From: Flavobacterium sp. 5
GTDB taxonomy: Bacteria > Bacteroidota > Bacteroidia > Flavobacteriales > Flavobacteriaceae
NCBI RefSeq assembly: GCF_002813295.1
Contig: NZ_PHUE01000001.1
Coordinates: 4,030,001 to 4,094,000 of the forward strand
Direction: 5' to 3'
Length of the DNA: 64,000 nucleotides
Part shown: positions 35,066 through 44,843 of the stretch, piece by piece
Layout of the letters: each line of letters begins with the position of its first letter
How positions within the stretch are numbered: position 1 is the stretch's first letter
The notes under the pieces: model-generated
Told to the model about the DNA's origin: nothing
What the model saw: only the letters and a program-made list of their open reading frames with translations
Database searches by the model: none
Made by a program: the position numbers and the translations under genes

Positions 35066-37837
35066 TTATATGTTAGCTAATAATTCTTCAAGAGAGATTT
35101 TATAATGACCAACTGAAGGAGCTTCATTATGTAAAGCAATATTAACTGTAGTAGGAATGTCTCCAATGTCATGTTTAGCAAGATTATTCCAGTCAAATTC
35201 AAAAATTTCTTTGAAATAACGCGCGACTTCGGAATCTCTTACAAGAAGACTGGCATCTCTGTTAAAAAGAGCACCGCTGTTGGTAAGGTTATGACTTCCA
35301 AAAAGTACTGCTGCATTATTTTCATCTTCAGGATCAACAATTATAGCTTTGGTATGGCATTTGTTCTGTACTTTAATAGTATTAGTATCAAGTCCAATTT
35401 TTTTTAATTCTTCCAGTACCTTTTTATTACTATTATGGAATTCTTCAAGATTTCTAAAAATTATCTTTATAACCAATCCCTCATCTTGTTTTATTTTTAA
35501 AACATTAAAAAAGCGCTCAAAGGCTTCATTATTATCTTCGAGTAGAGTAAATGATTGATTTTCTATACTTATTGAAGATTTTGCATTTTGTATTATTGAT
35601 GTTGCAAAAACCATAAACATTCTTCTTCCTCTATCATCGCGATCAGGAGTAAGTAATGGTTGAATGTTAAGTTTGCGATCTTTTATAATTAAGGGATTAA
35701 AATATTTTGGAACAAAATTATTGGACAAAGCATTTTCTTTGATTATTAAAAAAACAGGTTCAGCAATTGCTTTTTCTTCAAGAGGAACACGCTTTGCTTC
35801 TTCAAAATCAAAATTTATATAATCTTCAAATAGTGATGCAAGTTTTTTGTTTTCTATTATTGCATGCCATTCTCTATTGTGTTTGTTTAGAGGGGTTTTT
35901 GATTTTGAATTTTCATCTGCGGGATTAATATCTGCTTGATTTGAATCTTTCCAATTCCCACTGCTTAACCAAAATTCTTCACGGTCACGTGTGGCTACTT
36001 TTATATGATAAGCCTTTGGAATCAGTTTTGTTGTGCCAACCGATGCCCATTGGTGTTGAAACCGATTTTTAAGACGTTGTTTCATGTCCTCAACAGCTTC
36101 TTGGGTTCCTGTTTTTTGAGTGACCATTTTTAAATTGCCATCTACATTGGTAATAGCTTCTGCAATAGCGTTGCTGATATGATTAATATCCCACTCGTAC
36201 ATAGTGGCAGTCAAGTTCTTTTTAATACGTGCAATAAATTTTTTGAGGTTTGGAAATCCCGAATCGGGACTGACATGAAATATGGCAGTCATGTTTTCAT
36301 TAATAGGTTCTAATTTAAGATTCTTTGGTTCTATATAGTTGCCAGAGCGTGGAACACTTTCTGCATTGATATTGACATTTAAATTTTGTAATTGGTCTAG
36401 AACATCTATTGAGCGAACATCTACTCCCACACCTAAGAATTCTGAAGGTATAACTGGAGTATTATTTTTCCTTAGCTCTAAAAGATCCTTTTTTTCAAGT
36501 ACTTCAACAACAATTACCTCTTCATCTGTTATCCATCCTCGACGAAATCGGTAACCAAGTCTTATTGTATGTATATCAGGCCAGTCTTTGAGAGACTGTC
36601 TTGCAGCGTTCAATGCTTGTTCTGATACATTTGTTGAACCTATAGGTGTTAAGTTTTTTATATTTGATGATTGGATTGTACCTAGATTCATACCTCCAAC
36701 TTCAATGGTTATTTTTAAAGGAATATTTAATTCCATTGAGAAAGTACCTGGTGTATCGTTTTGTGTTAGATTTTGTAATTTAACAAAATCTGGTTGGGCT
36801 ACTGGAATAATTTCATTGCTAGGAATTTTCATTCCAGATAATTCACCAGCTTTTAATTTTTTTAATAGTTCACTTATTTTTGAAGCAGGTACTGCATAAT
36901 TAGCTTTCATAAAGATGCCCGCAAAGTGCAAGCCAACTGCTTTACCAGTAGCCAAGTTTATTATTGCGGAACCTGAATTACCTCCAAGAGTTGAACAATC
37001 GTGCTGTAATTCAACATCACTTATTTTTATAATTTCGCCAGGAGCTAATCTTTTTTTATCAAAAATATTATTAAAAACTTGTAATTCTAATTCCAGATTA
37101 GGAAAGTCAGGGTCTCTAGCAGGGTAGCCTATAGTTACAACTACTTGTCCCTCTTCGACGCTTTCTTCTAATTCGATTGGCTTGGGTAGTATAGGTCCAT
37201 TTAATGGAGTCTTGAGTCTAAGGAATGCTACATCAGGTTGATTATTATCATTTTCAGCCATCCACAATACAGAGTCAACTTCAAAATTAAGGCTGTTGCT
37301 TCTCTGGTCTTCTTCCAAAAAATCTAAATGTGCCGTTTGTCTTCCAGTTGGAAAACCTATTTTAAATCCGAACCCACCTCTAGTTTGGGTAAATATGGTA
37401 GCAACATGACGATTTGTAACTATGATGTCTTTATCGACCAACCAACCTGTTCCAACCCAATTATATGAGGGATTATTATTTATTTCAATCCTTCCAACTG
37501 CTGGTATTACCGTATTAAGAATAGCAGATTGTTCCATTATTCTTTTCATCCATGTTTTTACTTCATCGCCTATAAATTCGGGAACTATTTTATTGTCTCT
37601 AATGAGCAGTACAGGTCTGAAGTGGGCAACAATGGATTCGGGTCTTAATTCCATGTTTTCGTTCGATTCAATTGCAATAAGACTTTTTCTGCCTTCAAAC
37701 ATCTTAAAGCTTTCTTCTTTTGTAGTTCCTTTTTCCTCAAATTCTTGGAGTAATTCTTCATCACGGTTTTTAAGACGTTCAATGAATTTGTAACTGTCTA
37801 TTGTATTATAAGGTGGATTTGTACTAGTTTTGATCAT
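35066..37837 (-). CDS. Trypsin-like protease fused to a phospholipase D-like domain
   Basis: 923 aa, no signal peptide. Residues ~100-340 form a trypsin-like domain with His144 (TNRHVA), Asp202 (PDVAFLRL) and Ser288 (LGGNSGSAII), a complete triad. The middle (~400-680) is unassigned and mixed alpha/beta. The C-terminal ~150 residues are a single PLD-type nuclease/lipase domain with HTKAIIVD and FGSHNLTNSG, the HxK(x4)D(x6)GSxN pattern. PLD enzymes usually need two such motifs, so it may dimerise. The fusion suggests a protease-activated or sensor-effector role, but none is proven. Confidence 0.8.
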   Translation of the reverse strand: MIKTSTNPPYNTIDSYKFIERLKNRDEELLQEFEEKGTTKEESFKMFEGRKSLIAIESNENMELRPESIVAHFRPVLLIRDNKIVPEFIGDEVKTWMKRIMEQSAILNTVIPAVGRIEINNNPSYNWVGTGWLVDKDIIVTNRHVATIFTQTRGGFGFKIGFPTGRQTAHLDFLEEDQRSNSLNFEVDSVLWMAENDNNQPDVAFLRLKTPLNGPILPKPIELEESVEEGQVVVTIGYPARDPDFPNLELELQVFNNIFDKKRLAPGEIIKISDVELQHDCSTLGGNSGSAIINLATGKAVGLHFAGIFMKANYAVPASKISELLKKLKAGELSGMKIPSNEIIPVAQPDFVKLQNLTQNDTPGTFSMELNIPLKITIEVGGMNLGTIQSSNIKNLTPIGSTNVSEQALNAARQSLKDWPDIHTIRLGYRFRRGWITDEEVIVVEVLEKKDLLELRKNNTPVIPSEFLGVGVDVRSIDVLDQLQNLNVNINAESVPRSGNYIEPKNLKLEPINENMTAIFHVSPDSGFPNLKKFIARIKKNLTATMYEWDINHISNAIAEAITNVDGNLKMVTQKTGTQEAVEDMKQRLKNRFQHQWASVGTTKLIPKAYHIKVATRDREEFWLSSGNWKDSNQADINPADENSKSKTPLNKHNREWHAIIENKKLASLFEDYINFDFEEAKRVPLEEKAIAEPVFLIIKENALSNNFVPKYFNPLIIKDRKLNIQPLLTPDRDDRGRRMFMVFATSIIQNAKSSISIENQSFTLLEDNNEAFERFFNVLKIKQDEGLVIKIIFRNLEEFHNSNKKVLEELKKIGLDTNTIKVQNKCHTKAIIVDPEDENNAAVLFGSHNLTNSGALFNRDASLLVRDSEVARYFKEIFEFDWNNLAKHDIGDIPTTVNIALHNEAPSVGHYKISLEELLANI

Positions 37838-38144
37838 GACTTTAGGTGTTTAGTATTGTTTTAAATATTCAAAAGTTGGTCAGATAGGTATTTACAATTT
37901 GGAATCTTCATTAATTCTGTAGCGTGTTCTTTTAGTTTTATATAATGGGTATGCTTTTCAATAATATTCCAGATTTACTATTATGTTTAAATATTGTTTC
38001 AATCTATTTATGCAATTATATCAGAATGAAAACTTTGTGAGTGTTTATTTTAGATAAACAGTAATCTCAAAAAAAGGAAGTCATTTTCAGCACTATCCAT
38101 TTTAATAAAATTTGACATAATTATCCAAAATTTATTAAGTTGGT
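37838..38144. other. Intergenic region, 307 bp
   Basis: AT-rich region between the trypsin-PLD gene start and the end of the cupin gene, both on the - strand. It should hold the promoter for the trypsin-PLD/HAD pair. I see no ORF, repeat or clear hairpin. Confidence 0.5.
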
Positions 38145-38666
38145 TTAGTCTTTTGTTAATATTTCTATTAATGATTTCTGTTCAGGATAGCTTTCAATTA
38201 GCTCTTTCCTATCACCAATTGAATAATCGGTTGGACTAAATCCAGGAGCCATAGTTACTCCCATTAGAGCATAATTCCCTCCGGTTAACAATCGTGAACC
38301 CAACCAAGTACCACCAGGTATTGCTTTCATTGGTTTACCTCCAGCTAATACATCATTACTGAATATGCAAATTTCTGTTCTTATTGGATATTGTTCAGGA
38401 TATAGTAATAACATTTCTACAGGATCACCACTATAAAAGTGATATACCATATCTCCAGTTACCTTATGTAATATTGAACATCCTGATTGGTCCAGAAAAT
38501 AGTAAATTGCTCCTGAGAGAGGACGAAGATTATTGGTAGGAGGAAAACCAGGCAATATAGTGTTTGGAATTAGGATTTCGGATTGATATACAGATGCAAA
38601 AAAGCCTCCTTCTTCATTATTGGGTTCTAATTGCAATTTTATTTTTATTTCTTCTGGAGTCATCAT
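38145..38666 (-). CDS. DUF985-family cupin (YML079w-like)
   Basis: 173 aa. The pattern EEGGFFASVYQSE near residue 17, AIYYFLDQSGCSILHKVTGD, MVYHFYSGDPVEML and the closing VTMAPGFSPTDYSIGDRKEL match the DUF985 cupin family of sugar-binding-like barrels, whose biochemical role is unsettled. It stands alone, with a long upstream region that carries repeat R2. This shared upstream sequence suggests that it is regulated with the redox operon. Confidence 0.85.
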   Translation of the reverse strand: MMTPEEIKIKLQLEPNNEEGGFFASVYQSEILIPNTILPGFPPTNNLRPLSGAIYYFLDQSGCSILHKVTGDMVYHFYSGDPVEMLLLYPEQYPIRTEICIFSNDVLAGGKPMKAIPGGTWLGSRLLTGGNYALMGVTMAPGFSPTDYSIGDRKELIESYPEQKSLIEILTKD

Positions 38667-39308
38667 TTCATTTGTTTAATTATTATTTCTAAAAAGTATT
38701 TGTTAATGGGTTAATGCCGAGAGGAGAGGTTCTATTACGTTAATAGAGTTTATTGGTAACTTTGTGACTTTTTAAATTGTTTTGTTATTCTATGAGTGAT
38801 TTTAAGAAACTGATGTGATAGGTGGAAAAATACTCACCTCCTTTATCCTTAACAAATTTCACAAATTAGGTATTTTTATATCTTCCCATATTTTGTAGCC
38901 AATCTGTATTTAAGTGATTAAACCTTTGCTGTTTTTTTACAAATTTTAAAGCATAGGTATGAGCAATTTTAACCTAGCTTTTATATGCTGGATTAGTCTT
39001 GGTTTTGTATTTTATAAACTAAAAATACTTTAGATAAAAAATCATTTTTTAGAAATTGACATAAGAGAGAAATTCTATGTCATGAAAGGATGTGATGTAG
39101 TATGAAGTTTTTTTTTTTCGAAACAATAATAACTATTTGATTTTTAATATTTTGTAGTTAATTGTTTCAGATGAGAACTTTTACTGTTTTAATAATTCAT
39201 TTTTTAAAACTGAATACTTAAATGTATCAATCCTATTTTAATTGATTTGTATTTTAGTTTTAAAAAACGATCAGCTAGATTATTACTTTAGATTCTTAAT
39301 TATAAAAA
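38667..39308. other. Intergenic region upstream of the cupin gene
   Basis: This 642-bp gap contains copy R2 (38922-39250) and no convincing gene. It is long for this genome, and its likely function is regulatory. Confidence 0.55.
38922..39250. repeat. Duplicated upstream region, copy R2
   Basis: Matches R1 (33796-34100) over about 300 bp with scattered small gaps. The most conserved block is the ~95 nt around GAAATTGACATAAGAG (39053-39068). It lies 256 bp upstream of the cupin start. Confidence 0.75.
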
Positions 39309-40229
39309 TTATAACCATTCTCCAGAAGTATCATAATCATCTGGTAAGTAGGTAAGATATTGAACCATCCTTGGGCTTTTTCCTTTGTTTGGAGTAGCAC
39401 AATGAGGTAATTTATTGTTCCAGATTATAAAATCACCAGCATTACCAATTATAGGCTTGGGATGTAATGTTTTGAGAGCTATTTCTCTTGGGTTTTCGTT
39501 TGGCTCAAGGTTGTCTAGCCAGTGATTTATTTTGTTATGAAACTCTGGTACGCAATGAAAAGCTCCATCGTTAATGCCACAATCTGTGAGATAGAGTAGT
39601 CCTTGGAGTCCAAATGGAATGGGTTGATATAAACTAGTATCCCAGTGGAGAGAGCTTCCTAAAAAATTAAACTCTTCAGTTTCCGGAGGATTAAAACTTA
39701 CTTTGTCAATGGTTTTGTATATTTTGGTTGTATTGTAAAGTTGTTCATATGCTTTTTTTATCCTTGGAGAAAATCTGTTTTTATTTAATGTTTCATGATC
39801 TGAAAAATTAAGCATTAATCCTTTTTGATTTTGATGTCTTTTATACCAAGTTTCTTTTTTGTCGGGATCCATTTTTAAAAAATCCCAAATAGCTTGTTGT
39901 GTTTCTTCACAATCTTTTTTTGAAATAGCATTTTTTATAATAATGTAACCGTTTTTATTCCAAAATTTGAGATCCTGATCAGAAAGAACTTTATGAGTTA
40001 CATCTTCCAATTCATGATTTTCATTTTTCTGTCTATTAATGATCCATTTTTTAAAAGTTTCAAAATCAGGTTTTTCAAAGTATAAAAACTCTAGTGTATC
40101 TTCTATACTAATGCCCAGTTTATACAAAGTTTTAATTTCTGTATCCCAAGTTCGAGTATTACTTGCGGTAGGAACGCTAGATGGGTGTAATGCGTTTTTC
40201 CATAATTTTTCAAGAATAATCCAAGGCAT
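39309..40229 (-). CDS. Phytanoyl-CoA dioxygenase-like Fe(II)/2-oxoglutarate oxygenase
   Basis: 306 aa. After an N-terminal extension of ~90 residues comes the double-stranded beta-helix domain. The iron facial triad is His and Asp in SSLHWDTSLYQP and the distal His in NNKLPHCATPNKG, and the 2-oxoglutarate Arg is in SPRMVQYL. Members hydroxylate small molecules. It is the outermost - strand gene of the redox cluster and may be a tailoring enzyme of it, although a 642-bp gap separates it from the cupin gene. Confidence 0.82.
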   Translation of the reverse strand: MPWIILEKLWKNALHPSSVPTASNTRTWDTEIKTLYKLGISIEDTLEFLYFEKPDFETFKKWIINRQKNENHELEDVTHKVLSDQDLKFWNKNGYIIIKNAISKKDCEETQQAIWDFLKMDPDKKETWYKRHQNQKGLMLNFSDHETLNKNRFSPRIKKAYEQLYNTTKIYKTIDKVSFNPPETEEFNFLGSSLHWDTSLYQPIPFGLQGLLYLTDCGINDGAFHCVPEFHNKINHWLDNLEPNENPREIALKTLHPKPIIGNAGDFIIWNNKLPHCATPNKGKSPRMVQYLTYLPDDYDTSGEWL

Positions 40230-40473
40230 TTTCTGGTAGTTTTAGTTTTTAGACTTTTTAAAAATTAGTTCTTTGACCTTAATCAATATTTAAATCTCAA
40301 AATAGTTTGAACTCTCTATATGTAGACAAAATTTCAGCTTACTATAAAGATATTCATTTAAAGTTACGTATTAAAAGTATGAATACCGGTTTTAATATTC
40401 AAGTAAAATTCAAGTTTTGTCACATTTAAAAAAAATGACTTTTATAAATCTAATCCTATTCATAAATTGGTAA

Positions 40474-40525
40474 GAGGTCGTAAAAAAAGCTCAATTTGTA
40501 TAAATTGAGCTTTTTTTACGACCTC
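40474..40525. terminator. Long bidirectional terminator-type palindrome after pgl
   Basis: GAGGTCGTAAAAAAAGCTCA begins a perfect 24-bp stem whose other arm ends TACGACCTC, with a 4-nt loop. A and T runs on both sides of the GCTC core make it work as a terminator in either direction. It ends the gnd-zwf-pgl operon. It also forms the head of repeat copy c1. Confidence 0.8.
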
Positions 40526-40580
40526 TATAATGCAAATTTTAGACCAATTTATACATGATTTAAAGAAATTTGATTATAAA
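40474..40580 (+). repeat. Dispersed hairpin-headed repeat, copy c1
   Basis: After the palindrome comes the family core in degraded form: ACGACCTCTATAATGCAAAT, then GACCAATTTATACATGATTT and AAAGAAATTTG. Compare with c3-c6, whose core reads GTGACC(T/C)CTACG(A/G)(G/T)ACAAATTTC and continues to GAAGATTTGAAGA. Confidence 0.55.
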
Positions 40581-40612
40581 AGACGAAGAATGAATTTTTA
40601 TCCTAAAGGAAT

Positions 40613-41332
40613 CTAGTGTTCTGTTCCAGCTGCTCCTTTATCAACAAGAAATAATAATTCTCCCGAAATAGGTTTAATTAACTGCATCGGATAAGTATTA
40701 GGATTATAATCTCCATGAAGTACTTCTTTAAGAGCATGTGCTTTTTTTTCACCGAATGCAACTACGACAATCTTCTCTGCTTTATTAATTACTGGAGAAG
40801 TCAAAGTAATTCGATGCATATTCTGAGATTCCAGACGATATGAAACTACCCATTTTGTCTGTTCTTTTAGGACAGCTTCTCCAGGGAAAAGTGATGCAGT
40901 ATGTCCGTCGTCTCCCATTCCTAGTAAGATAAGATCAAATTTTCCGTCTTCCCCTAAAATGCTTTTAACAGTTTGTTCATATGTAATTGCGAAATCTTCG
41001 GGTGAAGTACTATCCGCATACATTGGGAAAATGTTATTTTTAGGAATAGGAACATGATTTAGAATAGTATCAAAAGACATTTTTGTATTACTGCGGTCAT
41101 CATCAAGAGGAACCCAACGTTCATCTCCCCAAAAAACATAAACATTCTTCCAGTCTATTTTTGTTTTGTAATTTGATGATGCTAATAGTTTGTATATACC
41201 TGCAGGAGATGAACCTCCAGTAAGTACTACAGTAAATTTGCCATTTTCCTGTATTGCTTTATTGGCAGATTGTACAAAAATGTCTGCAGCTTTAGTATTA
41301 ATATCTTCTATATTGTTAAATATCTGTATCAT
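40613..41332 (-). CDS. pgl: 6-phosphogluconolactonase
   Basis: 239 aa. VLTGGSSPAGIYKLLA, VFWGDERWVPLDD and LGMGDDGHTASLFPG are hallmark segments of the DevB-type lactonase. It hydrolyses 6-phosphogluconolactone in the oxidative pentose phosphate pathway. Its start overlaps the zwf stop by 4 nt (ATGA), so translation is coupled. It is the last gene of the operon and is followed by a long terminator palindrome. Confidence 0.95.
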   Translation of the reverse strand: MIQIFNNIEDINTKAADIFVQSANKAIQENGKFTVVLTGGSSPAGIYKLLASSNYKTKIDWKNVYVFWGDERWVPLDDDRSNTKMSFDTILNHVPIPKNNIFPMYADSTSPEDFAITYEQTVKSILGEDGKFDLILLGMGDDGHTASLFPGEAVLKEQTKWVVSYRLESQNMHRITLTSPVINKAEKIVVVAFGEKKAHALKEVLHGDYNPNTYPMQLIKPISGELLFLVDKGAAGTEH

Positions 41333-42840
41333 TTTTCAGTGTTTTCGGATGTATTAGAAACCCAAGCGTGTCCTTGACGAGCAAGTAATTCATCAGCCGC
41401 TTCAGGTCCCCAACTTCCTGCTTTATAATTAGGAAAATTTGTAGGAGCATTATTTTTCCATACTTCCAAGATTGTATCGATTGCATCCCAAGCTTCTTCT
41501 ACTTGATCCCAACGCATAAAAAGGGTTGGGTCTCCTGCTAAAGCATCTGCTATTAAGGTTTCATAGGCTTCTGGAGACATCGTCGAGCATGAAAAGTAAT
41601 TAAATACCATTTCTGCAGGGCTTAATGACATTGACAGTCCTGGTTTTTTTGCCATAAACTGAAGTTTTATATCCATTGAGGGCTGAATATTTATGATAAG
41701 CCTATTTGCAGTCATACCTTCATTTCCATAAGAAAAAGAGGAATGTGGAACTGGTTTAAACTGAATAATTATTGAAGACTGCTTTTCTGGCATTCTTTTT
41801 CCTGTACGCAGATAAAAAGGAACACCTTGCCATCTCCAATTATCCAAATAAATTTTCATTGCCACATACGTTTCTGTATTGGAGTCTGGTGCTATTTTTT
41901 TATCTTCCCGGTATCCTGGTACAGGATTTCCTTTTATGAAACCTGCATCATACTGCCCTCTAACGCTGTAATGATTAACTTTATCAGGTTTTATACGGCG
42001 AATAGATTTCAGTACATCTGCTTTGCGGTTTCGGATATCATCTGCTCCTAACGAAGCTGGAGTTTCCATAGCAGTCATGCATAAAATTTGAAGAAGATGG
42101 TTTTGAATCATATCTTTTAAAGCACCGACTCCTTCATAAAACTCACCACGATCTTCAACACCTACTTCTTCTGCTACAGTAATCTGAACAAAATCAATGA
42201 AATTACGGCTCCATAAAGGTTCAAACATTGAATTTCCAAAACGGAAAGCAAGGATATTCTGAACGGTTTCTTTACCAAGATAATGATCTATGCGGTAAAT
42301 CTGCTCTTCTTTATAGGTTTGTGAGAGAATTTCATTTAGCTCTCTTGCTGTATTTTTATCGTAACCAAATGGCTTTTCAATAATGATACGATCCTGTTTA
42401 ACATTCGGCATAAGGTCTATCTTATGTATGTTTTCGGTGATAGTAGTTATTAATGAAGGTGAAATAGAAAGGTAAAACAGACGATTGGCGCGTACACCAA
42501 AAGTTTGATCGATAGCTTTTAATTTTGAATCTAAATCATAATACGATTCTTCTTTGTCAATATCATGCCTCAGATAAGTTATATGTGATAGAAATTTTTG
42601 AGTCTTTTTATCAGAAAGCACTTTTTTTCTTGAAAATAGATTTAAATTTTCAATGACATAATTACGAAACTCTTCATCATTTTTTTCTGCCCTTCCAAGT
42701 GCGATAATCTGAAATTTTTCTGGCATACGACCATCTAGAAACAAATTTTGAAATGCTGGAAAAAGCTTTCTTTTTGCTAGGTCACCGGTTGATCCAAAAA
42801 TAACAATGATAGTTGGATCTATATTTTTGACATTCCTCAT
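41329..42840 (-). CDS. zwf: Glucose-6-phosphate 1-dehydrogenase
   Basis: 503 aa, the usual length. The coenzyme motif IVIFGSTGDLAKRKLFPA, the active-site RIDHYLGKE and YLRTGKRMPEK are all present. It oxidises glucose 6-phosphate and supplies NADPH. It lies 20 bp downstream of gnd and overlaps pgl by 4 nt, forming a compact gnd-zwf-pgl unit. No anomalies. Confidence 0.97.
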   Translation of the reverse strand: MRNVKNIDPTIIVIFGSTGDLAKRKLFPAFQNLFLDGRMPEKFQIIALGRAEKNDEEFRNYVIENLNLFSRKKVLSDKKTQKFLSHITYLRHDIDKEESYYDLDSKLKAIDQTFGVRANRLFYLSISPSLITTITENIHKIDLMPNVKQDRIIIEKPFGYDKNTARELNEILSQTYKEEQIYRIDHYLGKETVQNILAFRFGNSMFEPLWSRNFIDFVQITVAEEVGVEDRGEFYEGVGALKDMIQNHLLQILCMTAMETPASLGADDIRNRKADVLKSIRRIKPDKVNHYSVRGQYDAGFIKGNPVPGYREDKKIAPDSNTETYVAMKIYLDNWRWQGVPFYLRTGKRMPEKQSSIIIQFKPVPHSSFSYGNEGMTANRLIINIQPSMDIKLQFMAKKPGLSMSLSPAEMVFNYFSCSTMSPEAYETLIADALAGDPTLFMRWDQVEEAWDAIDTILEVWKNNAPTNFPNYKAGSWGPEAADELLARQGHAWVSNTSENTEK

Positions 42841-42860
42841 TTTGTTGCGCTTAAAGTTTT

Positions 42861-44267
42861 TTAATCAATCCATTGGGTATGAAAGATACCTGCTGCATCT
42901 ATACGTTCATACGTATGCGCACCAAAAAAATCACGTTGTGCCTGAATTAGGTTTGTTGGAAGATTTGCAGATCTGTAAGCATCAAAATAGGCTAAAGAAT
43001 TCATTAATCCTGCAGTAGGTATTCCTTGTTGAACTGCAAATTGAATAACTTCTCTAATTCCATTTTGGCTTTCATTGAGTTTAGATGCAATATCTGAATC
43101 TAAAAGAATATTTGCTAAATCAGGATCTTGAGCGAATGCTTTTCGGAAATCTTCAAGAACATCTGCACGGATAATACAACCTCCACGCCAAATTTTACAA
43201 ACGGTTTCTAAATTTAGTCCGTAATTGTATTCTTTAGAAGCAGTTTTAAGCTGCGCCAATCCTTGCGCATACGTTGTTAGTATAGAGAAGTATAAAGCAG
43301 ATTTAAGAGAGGCAATTACTTCTGGAATGTTTATATCTATTGGTTTACTGTTCCAAACTAATTTAGTTGCTGCAACGATTCTTTCAGGCTTGCTTTTAGA
43401 CATGTCGCGCATTACAACTGCAGCATCGATGGTCGGAACTGGTACCTGTAGGTCCATAGCATTTTGAGAAGTCCATTTTCCTGTTCCCTTAGATTTTGCC
43501 CAATCGGATATTTGATTTATCAGCCTGAGACCATTTTCGTCTCTCTTTTTTAGGATAAGTCCCGTTATTTCGATTAGGTATGATTTAAGATCGGTTTGGT
43601 TCCATTCTTCGAATATTTGCTCAATTGTATCTTCATCCAAATTATAGCCTCTTTTCATCAGGTCATAAATTTCAGAAATAAGTTGCATAATTCCATACTC
43701 GATTCCATTATGTACCATTTTTACATAATTTCCAGCAGATCCATTTCCTAAATATTCCACACATGGTTCATTATTTACTTTTGCAGCTATAGCTTCAAAA
43801 ATAGGGCGAAGTCTTTCGTAGGCCTTTTTATCACCACCAGGCATCATGCTAGGACCAAATCTTGCCCCTTGTTCTCCCCCTGAAATTCCCATACCAAAAA
43901 AATGAATTCCTTTGGCAGATAATTCTAGGAACCTTCGGTCTGTATCGGTAAAGTAAGTGTTACCACCATCAATTATGATATCTCCTTCATCTAAATGGGG
44001 TAGAAGACTTTGAATAGCACTGTCTACTGGTTTTCCAGCAGGAACCAATAACATAATAGCTCTGGGACGTTGTATAAGTTCAGCAAAATGTAGAACGTCT
44101 GTAGTTGCTTCGATTATATGGTTTGGATCTGCTTCTTTTTGGAGTGAGCTAACTTTTTCGGCATCCAAATCTAAACCAACTGCGGCGAATTTTTGACTGG
44201 CAATGTTTAAAAGTAGGTTGCGCCCCATTACACCAAGTCCAACAATTCCAAAATCAAATGTGTTCAT
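42861..44267 (-). CDS. gnd: 6-phosphogluconate dehydrogenase, decarboxylating
   Basis: 468 aa, the long gnd form. GIVGLGVMGRNLLLNIA binds the coenzyme, IIDGGNTYFTDTDRR and GMGISGGEQGARFGPSMMPG are signatures, and KMVHNGIEYGIMQLISE contains the catalytic Lys. The product is ribulose 5-phosphate, which can meet the xylose-derived pentoses at the transketolase step encoded at 12-14 kb. First gene of the operon. Confidence 0.97.
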   Translation of the reverse strand: MNTFDFGIVGLGVMGRNLLLNIASQKFAAVGLDLDAEKVSSLQKEADPNHIIEATTDVLHFAELIQRPRAIMLLVPAGKPVDSAIQSLLPHLDEGDIIIDGGNTYFTDTDRRFLELSAKGIHFFGMGISGGEQGARFGPSMMPGGDKKAYERLRPIFEAIAAKVNNEPCVEYLGNGSAGNYVKMVHNGIEYGIMQLISEIYDLMKRGYNLDEDTIEQIFEEWNQTDLKSYLIEITGLILKKRDENGLRLINQISDWAKSKGTGKWTSQNAMDLQVPVPTIDAAVVMRDMSKSKPERIVAATKLVWNSKPIDINIPEVIASLKSALYFSILTTYAQGLAQLKTASKEYNYGLNLETVCKIWRGGCIIRADVLEDFRKAFAQDPDLANILLDSDIASKLNESQNGIREVIQFAVQQGIPTAGLMNSLAYFDAYRSANLPTNLIQAQRDFFGAHTYERIDAAGIFHTQWID

Positions 44268-44843
44268 AAATTTTAAAATTTACTAAATTATTATTATGCT
44301 ACTGTAGATCGAATTTTAAGAGAATGTACTGTACAAATTTTTTTGATACTTCGTAAAATGTGTTTATTTTGAAGTAAGTTTTGCTTTACAGCGTTTATTT
44401 TCGCTACTTATCTTGTGCTAAGTTAGAAAAAAGCTAGGAATATTAGATAATAAACTTCATTGAGGAAATTTTGCGAATAAACGGGATATGAAAATATAAA
44501 GTAATAATTAAACTCAATAGTTTGTTTTTGTTGCATTTAATGTGAGACGTCGCTTTTATATTAAAAAAATATAAATTAAATAATTATTACTTTTACTCGA
44601 TTCAATATGACTTAACGGGACATTAATTGAATAAAAAAAGCTCATTTAATGAATTGATTTTTTTTGTAATGCCTACGATACAGATCTCAAACTATTTTAT
44701 TTGAGATTTGAAGAAATTGGAATACATTTAAAAAGTTTTGTGAAGATTAAATATTAAATCTGTACCCGTTAAATAATGACTTTTTGTATCTGTGTCTAGT
44801 AGTAAAGCTTGATTATTTTTGTATTCAAAATAAGTGTATCATT
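44268..44843. other. Divergent intergenic region gnd / small gene
   Basis: 576 bp between divergent starts. It holds the gnd promoter (not identified), repeat copy c2 (44631-44735) and the leader of the + strand gene. The rest is AT-rich without an evident gene. Confidence 0.5.
44631..44735 (+). repeat. Dispersed hairpin-headed repeat, copy c2
   Basis: A degenerate AAAAAAAGCTCATTT / AATTGATTTTTTTT head is followed by TAATGCCTACGATACAGAT and TTGAGATTTGAAGAAATTGG, the same order of blocks as in c3-c6. Confidence 0.6.

Larger units (their letters stand above)
40230..40612. other. Intergenic region with a long palindrome
   Basis: 383 bp between the oxygenase start and the pgl stop. It holds the 52-bp palindrome at 40474-40525 and dispersed repeat copy c1. 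The stretch 40230-40440 must contain the promoter of the oxygenase gene, but no clear element stands out. Confidence 0.55.

Noticed and set aside
42806..43018. 70-codon + strand ORF across the zwf-gnd junction
   Set aside because: Shadow of two well-supported - strand genes.
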